From contig JALWEA010000596.1 in NCBI GenBank assembly GCA_027039465.1, positions 1-6,755 of the forward strand: DNA of 6,755 nt, written 5' to 3'. The translations under genes were made by a program, and so were the position numbers. Shown piece by piece: positions 1-4,940 of the stretch (the stretch's first letter is position 1; the number at the start of each line of letters is the position of its first letter). A model generated the notes under the pieces. It saw only the letters and a program-made list of their open reading frames with translations, searched no databases and was not told the DNA's origin. The stretch comes from Calditrichia bacterium. Lineage in GTDB: Bacteria; Calditrichota; Calditrichia; Calditrichales; Calditrichaceae.

Positions 1-856
1 TAAAATCGGCCGTCAAATCGCTGGTAATACCGATTTTGCCATCCAGTCCGGCATTCATTTTGAAATCCCGGCCGGTGGCAAAGGGATTGCCTTTTTGCGC
101 CGGATAGCTGTGCATATTGCTGACGGAATAAGGCAACAGCTCCAGGCGCATCGGCGTCTTAATTCCCTTAATACCTTTTAAAATACCAAAGTAAGAAACC
201 AAACCTGCCGCATCCTTGGGAATGTATTGCCACATGTCATCTTCCTGCTTGCGGAAGATGTGACGCATTACTTGAAATCCCCAAACTTGTTGCGGTTTAT
301 TGGCGAATCGAATTTGGCTATAAGGAATGCGCATTTCGGCAATCCAGCCGGAATCGGTAATCGTTGTCTTAACGTCCCACACCGGATCCCAGCTTTCATC
401 TTTGCGATCGCCGTCTTCCGAAAGAATCATGTCATATTTAACACCGGCCGCATTCACACCGAAAACAAACGCCGTCCGGTGATCAAAATAGCTATCCAAA
501 CCAACGGCCAGCATATCGCTGTTTTCCACATCATCCCGGCGCGAAAGCCGATGCTCGATTTTGGATGGCTCGGAATCGTAAGCCATAATGCCGACATATA
601 AATTCTTATTATCATACAAAATTTTAAAACGGGTCTTTTCGGTCGGAGAAATGTTTTCAACGGGGTTGATTTGTACAAAAGTATCCTGATAGGGAACGCG
701 TTTCCAACACGGATCATTCAATTTGCCGTCGATTTTAGGCGCTTGTCCCGTAATGCGATACGCCAGGCAGACTTTTTTCTTAGGTATTTCATTAGCGAGG
801 AGTAAGCCACTTAGTAATATTACCCCCAAAATTGTAGCGATAAATCCTTTCATCAT
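1..856 (-). CDS. DUF5916 family secreted protein with N-terminal CBM9-like domain (3' end outside window)
   Basis: The reading frame is open from ATG at 856 to the window edge (285 residues visible). Residues 1-21 form a Sec signal peptide (K3, a hydrophobic run, probable cleavage after LLLA before NEIPKKK). Residues about 38-222 match the CBM9-like fold at the head of DUF5916 proteins: the PKIDGKLNDPCW hallmark, ILYDNKNLYVGI, a GLDSYFDHRTAFVFGVN stretch, WDPVWD, GWIAEMRIPYSQIRF and VWGFQVMRHI. From about residue 236 (RLELLPY, then GLDGKIGITSDLTADF) the C-terminal DUF5916 region begins, which in this family is probably a membrane beta-barrel; most of it is cut off. Full members usually have 700-850 residues. 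The natural substrate is unknown for the family; envelope or outer-membrane location is inferred. It has the same orientation as the upstream operon but lies 210 bases after it, so it is probably a separate unit. A second ATG directly follows at 853. Confidence 0.87.
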   Translation of the reverse strand, partial: MMKGFIATILGVILLSGLLLANEIPKKKVCLAYRITGQAPKIDGKLNDPCWKRVPYQDTFVQINPVENISPTEKTRFKILYDNKNLYVGIMAYDSEPSKIEHRLSRRDDVENSDMLAVGLDSYFDHRTAFVFGVNAAGVKYDMILSEDGDRKDESWDPVWDVKTTITDSGWIAEMRIPYSQIRFANKPQQVWGFQVMRHIFRKQEDDMWQYIPKDAAGLVSYFGILKGIKGIKTPMRLELLPYSVSNMHSYPAQKGNPFATGRDFKMNAGLDGKIGITSDLTADF

Positions 857-857
857 A

Positions 858-865
858 CCCTTCCT
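858..865 (-). promoter_or_regulatory. Ribosome binding site of the DUF5916 family gene
   Basis: The minus strand reads AGGAAGGG followed by T and then ATGATG. The AGGA core lies 5 nt from the first ATG (856) and 8 nt from the second (853), so it supports a start here but does not choose between the two codons. The purine-rich run ends only 1 nt before the first ATG, which slightly favours the second. The resulting proteins differ by one Met. Confidence 0.7.
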
Positions 866-969
866 GTTTCTTATTACGAATGGTACTGCATGTTAAACCT
901 TGACTGCGCAATCAGGGCCGGTTCTCCATATTGAACCAATTTAGTAAAAATTACGAAGCCTTTTACAAA

Positions 970-999
970 ATGTTACCATGAATTTTAAATTTTTGCGAA
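970..999 (-). promoter_or_regulatory. Possible sigma70-type promoter for the DUF5916 family gene (tentative)
   Basis: On the minus strand TTCGCA (994-999, 4 of 6 to TTGACA) is followed by an 18-base spacer and TAACAT (970-975, 4 of 6 to TATAAT). The spacer ends in TGG, giving an extended -10 (TGn). It would leave a leader of roughly 105-110 nt. The flanking DNA is AT-rich. No Bacteroidota-type -33/-7 pair stood out instead. The match is weak and rests on inspection only. Confidence 0.22.
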
Positions 1000-1017
1000 A
1001 TGAATTTAATGCATGGT
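975..1017. repeat. Imperfect inverted repeat in the intergenic region
   Basis: The left arm ACCATGAATT (975-984) pairs with the right arm AATGCATGGT (1008-1017) at 9 of 10 positions across a 23-base AT-rich centre. It sits in the only sizeable non-coding gap of the window (857-1066) and overlaps the tentative promoter. It could be an operator or a weak AT-rich hairpin, but it lacks the GC-rich stem and T-run of a rho-independent terminator. No other element was found in this gap. Confidence 0.25.
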
Positions 1018-1066
1018 TTATTTAAAACAGGGGAGAAGCGGATATTGCCGTTCGAAACTGTGGGTG

Positions 1067-2476
1067 TTAATAATTTTTTAGCGGAATGGGCTTTAAAGTT
1101 TCGTAAGTAATCGTGTATTTTTTGTACGGGGGTTCAATGATAAATATGAAATTACCTTTTAACGATTTACCGGGAGCAATGCGTCGCTTAAAATAAGCCT
1201 TTGGTGCCAGGGCAACATAATTCTCGAGTCCCACACAATGAAATCGGGTTTGATCCGGAGCGGTTAAGTATAGATTGGAAGAAAAGAACATATTATCCGC
1301 CAAACCGGTATTTTTAATTTCCGCCGTTACTTTAATCAGCCTTGTCTTTTTGGTATCGGAAACATTGTATTCTTCGCTACCTACTTTAAAGGAGCGGGCA
1401 TAGCGAACGCGTTTAACAGTTAACTGCCACGGGTTTTTCATTGCGATTTTTAAGGAACCTAACCGTTTTTCGAGCAGCTTCGTTTTCATGTTCCAGATGA
1501 TCAAACTACCGTCTTCGGAGCCGGAAATCAATTTCCTGCCGGAATCGGCAAAGCTTAAAGAAGTAATTGTTAAAAAATGTCCGTAAAGCGAACCCTGCAA
1601 ATCGCCTTTGGGCCAATTCCATAGTTTAATCGATTTGTCCATGGAGCCGGTTGCGACTAAACTATCTTCATCGGAAACGGTCAGGGTCGTAATCGGGGCG
1701 TGATGATTTTTGGGCATCAGGCGCATGACGCCCGTTTGCCAATTGCCCAACCAAAGATTTTCACCATAACTTACCACCAAACCTTGCCCGCCTAAAAACG
1801 CCAGCAAACGTTCTTTGTCTTTACCGGCTTTGTACTTTGGTAATGTAAACGATTTGATGGCTTTCATTGTACCGGCTCGCTCAATGGTAATTCGTTTTCC
1901 TTCAAAAACCGCCCAAAGAGGTTTCGTCGGATGACCGGCAAAAGCAGCCCCGGATGTAGCAGTTGCCAAAATACGAATCTGTCCTTGCTCCGGTTTGAAT
2001 TGAAATAGTTCGTTCGTACCGACGCCTAAAAAGGACATTGACGGGGGATCATATTTAAATTGTAAGATATCATGCAAAATGCTTGTAAACGTTTTTTGAA
2101 TGCTTAAATTCTTAAGGTCAATCCGATAAAAAACTCCGCCTTTGCAGGCAATCCACCAGGTATTGCGTTTTTGATCATAGCCTATTTTTTCGGGCATACG
2201 CGGCATTCTTTTGGATAAAATCGCCTTGCCGGAATCGGCATTCCACAAAATAATTAAACTGTCCCTTCCTACGGATAGAAGCTTATGTTGATCAACAGGA
2301 TAAATGCTTAATACGCCTTTGTGGTGGAAAACATGCGTCGTTGTAGCCGTCTGATTTCGGATATTTTGGGGGAGCCGTTGTTTTTTTGATTTGCACCCGG
2401 TAAAATAGGTAAGTAAAAAAAATGAAATCAAGAAAATTTCTATGAATAATTTTTTTATTGATTTTTTTCGACTCAT
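1067..2476 (-). CDS. WD40-repeat lipoprotein with C-terminal Ig-like (DUF4352-type) domain
   Basis: This is a 469-residue predicted lipoprotein. Basic residues (SRKKSIKK) and a hydrophobic stretch lead to FTGC, a relaxed lipobox with Cys28 as the lipidated residue. Three clear WD-type blades are visible: residues 51-85 (HKGVLSI...SVGRDSLIILWN), 258-300 (ITTLTV...TGSMDKSIKLWN) and 300-334 (HFLTITSLSF...SGSEDGSLIIWN). Residues 86-257 have the spacing of degenerate blades, so a single propeller of about seven blades is likely. Residues about 350-465 form a beta-rich tail (KVTAEIKNTG, then RRIAPGKSLKGNFIFIIEPP), the pattern of DUF4352/Ig-like extracellular domains. Expected location is the outer or inner membrane, facing the periplasm. 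It is the last gene of the five-gene operon, 25 bases after the preceding stop, with no good Shine-Dalgarno before its ATG; the signal peptide and absence of other Met codons support this start. A propeller in this position suggests a protein-docking surface for the motor complex (inference). Confidence 0.85.
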   Translation of the reverse strand: MSRKKSIKKLFIEIFLISFFLLTYFTGCKSKKQRLPQNIRNQTATTTHVFHHKGVLSIYPVDQHKLLSVGRDSLIILWNADSGKAILSKRMPRMPEKIGYDQKRNTWWIACKGGVFYRIDLKNLSIQKTFTSILHDILQFKYDPPSMSFLGVGTNELFQFKPEQGQIRILATATSGAAFAGHPTKPLWAVFEGKRITIERAGTMKAIKSFTLPKYKAGKDKERLLAFLGGQGLVVSYGENLWLGNWQTGVMRLMPKNHHAPITTLTVSDEDSLVATGSMDKSIKLWNWPKGDLQGSLYGHFLTITSLSFADSGRKLISGSEDGSLIIWNMKTKLLEKRLGSLKIAMKNPWQLTVKRVRYARSFKVGSEEYNVSDTKKTRLIKVTAEIKNTGLADNMFFSSNLYLTAPDQTRFHCVGLENYVALAPKAYFKRRIAPGKSLKGNFIFIIEPPYKKYTITYETLKPIPLKNY

Positions 2477-2501
2477 GCGCGTTTAGCTCAATCCATGAAT
2501 A

Positions 2502-3035
2502 TTAATCTACAATTTTCGTTTCTTCTCCGAAGGGGGAGAACAAAATAACCTCGTCTTCCGGCTTCGGCATCCAGCCCACATCCAATTTCTTTTCCCAAGC
2601 CAGTTTGCGGGCCTCACGGAAAATTTCGTAGCTATCGGAACGAACGATAAAAAAGATAAACTGTTTCTTGGGATTCAATGATTTCAAAATCCGATTGTAT
2701 TTTGAATCGATTTGGCGGATTTGCGTAATGCCCTCGCCTTGTACGCCAGGTTTAGGTAACAGAACTTCCTGAAAAGCGGCAAATGTTCGCAAATAATATT
2801 GATTTTGATCGATGCTGACCGGAAATATCTGTTCATTCCGACATTCGAAAATAACACTTTTTTTGGGAGTATTGTAAACCATGGGCGTTTGAAAGACAAA
2901 TTCTTTGGTACGCAACGAAAGACTGCTTATAATGCCAATAATAATCAACATACCCACAATGTTGGTCACAATATCCATCAACGAATCGATGTTAAATGTA
3001 AAATCGCTATTGGCTCGTTTACGTCTTCTACCCAT
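2502..3035 (-). CDS. ExbD/TolR-like single-span protein, Asp-bearing paralogue
   Basis: This 177-residue protein has a basic cytoplasmic N-terminus (GRRRKR), one membrane helix at about residues 20-40 and a periplasmic C-terminal region. FNIDSLMDIVTNIVGMLII aligns with the ExbD start (NVTPFIDVMLVLLII in E. coli), placing Asp21 at the proton-carrying Asp (Asp25 of ExbD). The periplasmic part has an FEC motif (Glu64-Cys65) and a C-terminal IFFIVRSDSYEIFREARKLA...LDVGWMP block shared with the preceding gene product. It lacks an OmpA/peptidoglycan-binding domain, so it is ExbD-like rather than MotB-like. ATG 3035 follows the upstream stop by 6 bases; AAAGGG overlapping the end of the upstream gene can serve as ribosome site, so translation is probably coupled. 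Overall identity to characterised ExbD appears low; the call rests on topology, the Asp and the motor neighbour. Confidence 0.8.
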   Translation of the reverse strand: MGRRRKRANSDFTFNIDSLMDIVTNIVGMLIIIGIISSLSLRTKEFVFQTPMVYNTPKKSVIFECRNEQIFPVSIDQNQYYLRTFAAFQEVLLPKPGVQGEGITQIRQIDSKYNRILKSLNPKKQFIFFIVRSDSYEIFREARKLAWEKKLDVGWMPKPEDEVILFSPFGEETKIVD

Positions 3036-3041
3036 TCCCGC

Positions 3042-3512
3042 TTACCCTTTTTTGGCGTGCAAACGCCAACTTTTATTAAACGGCTCATAACCGATGTCAA
3101 TATTTTTTTGTTTGTATTTTTGATTCATCTGGCGAATAATGTGATAAGCTTTACGGAAGGTTCTTTCACTTCCCGGATAAATGGCAAAAACAATGTAAAT
3201 GCTATCCGCTTTTTGCTGAATTGTTTTGACGAACTTAAAGTAATCGGCATTCGGGTTTTCTATGGCATCGTAAGGTACCTTTTTCTCTTGTTGTACCAGC
3301 ACCAAATATTTATCGTGGCATTCAACGTAAGCCGGTTTCTTTTTAATCGTTACGGCTAAATCTCTCGACTTAACAACAATGCTCGGCGCTAAAATGGAAA
3401 CCACACCAATGGATACAATAATAAACGATAAAACCCCCGCCGTACAGGTTAGAATGCTCAAAAACGGAAATAGCGTTGGTAAGAATCCGTCGGATTGCTT
3501 TTTTTTACTCAT
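3042..3512 (-). CDS. ExbD/TolR-like single-span protein, paralogue lacking the membrane Asp
   Basis: This 156-residue protein has a short cytoplasmic N-terminus (SKKKQSDG), one membrane helix at about residues 15-40 (FPFLSILTCTAGVLSFIIVSIG) and a periplasmic remainder. It is a sister of the next gene product: both carry a Glu64-Cys65 motif at identical residue numbers (AYVECHDKY here, VIFECRNEQ there) and the same terminal block (IYIVFAIYPGSERTFRKAYH...IDIGYEPF here). Aligning the helices on the shared T-x-x-x-G-x-L spacing puts Ser19 where the sister has Asp21, so the proton-carrying residue of ExbD-type subunits appears absent. It is shorter than the sister because the stretch between residues about 75 and 103 is more compact. 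It starts 14 bases after the MotA-like gene, with only a weak AGG ribosome site, consistent with translational coupling. It probably forms a mixed dimer with its sister inside the MotA-like ring (inference). Confidence 0.75.
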   Translation of the reverse strand: MSKKKQSDGFLPTLFPFLSILTCTAGVLSFIIVSIGVVSILAPSIVVKSRDLAVTIKKKPAYVECHDKYLVLVQQEKKVPYDAIENPNADYFKFVKTIQQKADSIYIVFAIYPGSERTFRKAYHIIRQMNQKYKQKNIDIGYEPFNKSWRLHAKKG

Positions 3513-3526
3513 TGTTCAGCCTGTGA

Positions 3527-4909
3527 TTAGTCTGCCAAAGGTGTACGATGCGACATGGTAATGGTAACCGGTTTGGTCAAATTCTCCATTAATGGTTTTA
3601 ATTCGGCCAAATTCAATTTAATACTTTGCAAGGTTTCGGACATAGATTTCATCATTTCTTCTTCAAAAGTCAAATAGGTATTTAGCTTTTCGCTGGTCTT
3701 GGTGTCTTTGGTTTCAAAAGCGGAAATAATTTTTTCCATTTCGGCAATTAAGTTTTGGTAATAATCTTTTTGTGTTTGAATTAATACCGATTTCAACGCC
3801 TCGGGAATTTGTTTCATGGTCTGCAAGATTGTATCCAGATGGCCGTTCACTTTTTCCAGCGACATAATCTGATCGGCCCAGAATTCCTGGCTCTTATTAA
3901 TTTCAGATAGAGCTTTACTGATCTCATCATATTTTTCAACCGCTGCGCTAAAGGCCTGTTGTTGTTTTTGGATATTTGCGTTCAGTTCGGTCAATACGCT
4001 GGTACTTTGGGTCAGCGCTTTCAAGTGATCTTCCAGAACCTTGCGATCCAATTGCGAGATTAAATCTTCAAAGCGCGTTTCCTTACTCTTTGCACTAAAA
4101 ATTTCATCTAAGATTTCATATTCAACTAGTTCGTCGACTTCGATTAACATCTCATCTTCACGTTTTTTCAAAGCGGAAACGTACATCATCAAAGGAACCG
4201 TGATTAATAAACTGAGCAATGTGGTGTCAAAGGCAACCGCCAAACCGGTCGTTACGCCGCCGAGATGTTGCGTGACCTGTTCCAGCTCTTTTGCCGATTC
4301 AATAACCGAAGAAAAATTATTTACCGCATTGCTAATTCCCAAAACCGTTCCGGTGAAACCCAAAAGCGGAATAACCGCCACCAACACCTTAAGAATGGTG
4401 TAACTCAATTCCACGTTTTCCGAATCGCGGTCGCTCTGTTCCAAAAGCACTTCGCGCAAATCGTTGCTTTCCATGCCGCTCTTGAATGCGGAAAAGGCGC
4501 GCTGAATGCGATGGAAAAGACGGGTATTTTCGGCACCTTTAACGTTTTTCTTCAACTGCTCAAGCGTTTCATCCACATCATCTTTAACCGTCCATGTAAA
4601 ATGGCGCTTGATTTCATGGTGCTTTTTTTCTTCCCAGTTAATATCACGTTGTTTAAGAAAACCAATGGCAAAAGACCAGGCACCTAAATAGGTAATTAAA
4701 TATTGAATAAAGCCCCGCTCAAAGAACATGGCACGGATGCTAGCCAAACTCTTAATTTCTCCCAAATAATAAACGGCAACTAAAAATACTACCGTGATTA
4801 TGGTACCCCAGAATAAACTGCGGGTTATGGATAATGAACGGATGCCTTGGCCCAATTTGGTATTTGAGGTAAGACTCTTATTCTTCGCTTTTTCGACGTT
4901 TTGTTCCAT
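3527..4909 (-). CDS. MotA/TolQ/ExbB-family proton channel protein with long cytoplasmic helical tail
   Basis: This 460-residue inner-membrane protein has predicted helices at about residues 32-50, 66-86, 171-192 and 222-246, giving the MotA/ZorA layout with a large cytoplasmic loop (87-168) between helices 2 and 3. The family signature is IPLLGFTGTVLGI (180-192) followed by GGVTTGLAVAFDTTLLSLLITVPL (217-240). Polar Thr187 and Thr229/230 sit where ExbB-type channels keep proton-path Thr residues. After helix 4 comes KKREDEMLIEVDELVEYEILDEIF, then about 160 residues of charged, heptad-like helix (285-445) with no known enzymatic domain. ExbB and TolQ lack such a tail; Zorya ZorA has a longer one. 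The protein should form a pentamer around the ExbD-like pair encoded directly downstream and convert ion flow into movement. Start at 4909 is fixed by GGAGG 7 nt upstream. The gene lies 31 bases after the caspase-fold gene. Confidence 0.9.
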   Translation of the reverse strand: MEQNVEKAKNKSLTSNTKLGQGIRSLSITRSLFWGTIITVVFLVAVYYLGEIKSLASIRAMFFERGFIQYLITYLGAWSFAIGFLKQRDINWEEKKHHEIKRHFTWTVKDDVDETLEQLKKNVKGAENTRLFHRIQRAFSAFKSGMESNDLREVLLEQSDRDSENVELSYTILKVLVAVIPLLGFTGTVLGISNAVNNFSSVIESAKELEQVTQHLGGVTTGLAVAFDTTLLSLLITVPLMMYVSALKKREDEMLIEVDELVEYEILDEIFSAKSKETRFEDLISQLDRKVLEDHLKALTQSTSVLTELNANIQKQQQAFSAAVEKYDEISKALSEINKSQEFWADQIMSLEKVNGHLDTILQTMKQIPEALKSVLIQTQKDYYQNLIAEMEKIISAFETKDTKTSEKLNTYLTFEEEMMKSMSETLQSIKLNLAELKPLMENLTKPVTITMSHRTPLAD

Positions 4910-4916
4910 TTATTTG

Positions 4917-4921
4917 CCTCC
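4917..4921 (-). promoter_or_regulatory. Strong Shine-Dalgarno site of the MotA-like gene
   Basis: The minus strand reads GGTGGAGGCAAATAA then ATG. GGAGG lies 7 nt before the start at 4909, inside the 31-base gap after the caspase-fold gene. It is the best ribosome site in the cluster, suggesting that the channel subunit is translated independently and strongly, while the two small subunits after it seem to depend on coupling. Confidence 0.8.
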
Positions 4922-4940
4922 ACCTTGTCTATTAACAGCA

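Noticed and set aside
227..717. Open frames on both strands inside the DUF5916 region (227-601 plus, 454-717 minus in another frame)
   Set aside because: The frame starting at 856 on the minus strand reads continuously to the window edge with clear CBM9-like motifs; these two overlap it in other frames and have no family features.
920..937. Hairpin GGTTC...GAACC as a possible terminator of the operon or leader structure
   Set aside because: The stem is only 5 bp with an 8-base loop and no T-run follows on either strand; it is not convincing as a rho-independent terminator.
1537..2240. Identical 14-base self-complementary string TGCCGGAATCGGCA at 1537-1550 and 2227-2240, with a near copy around 345-358
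   Set aside because: On the minus strand each copy encodes Asp-Ser-Gly. Two fall in WD repeats (ADSG) and one in the CBM9-like domain (TDSGW), so coding and codon preference explain them better than a regulatory repeat.
2799..3359. Plus-strand open frame of 186 codons crossing both ExbD-like genes
   Set aside because: It lies antisense to two well-supported genes with conserved helices and shared motifs, spans their junction, and its translation shows no recognisable domain. Other plus-strand frames over the operon, such as 4041-4403, 4265-4687, 5889-6155 and 5896-6306, were rejected for the same reason.
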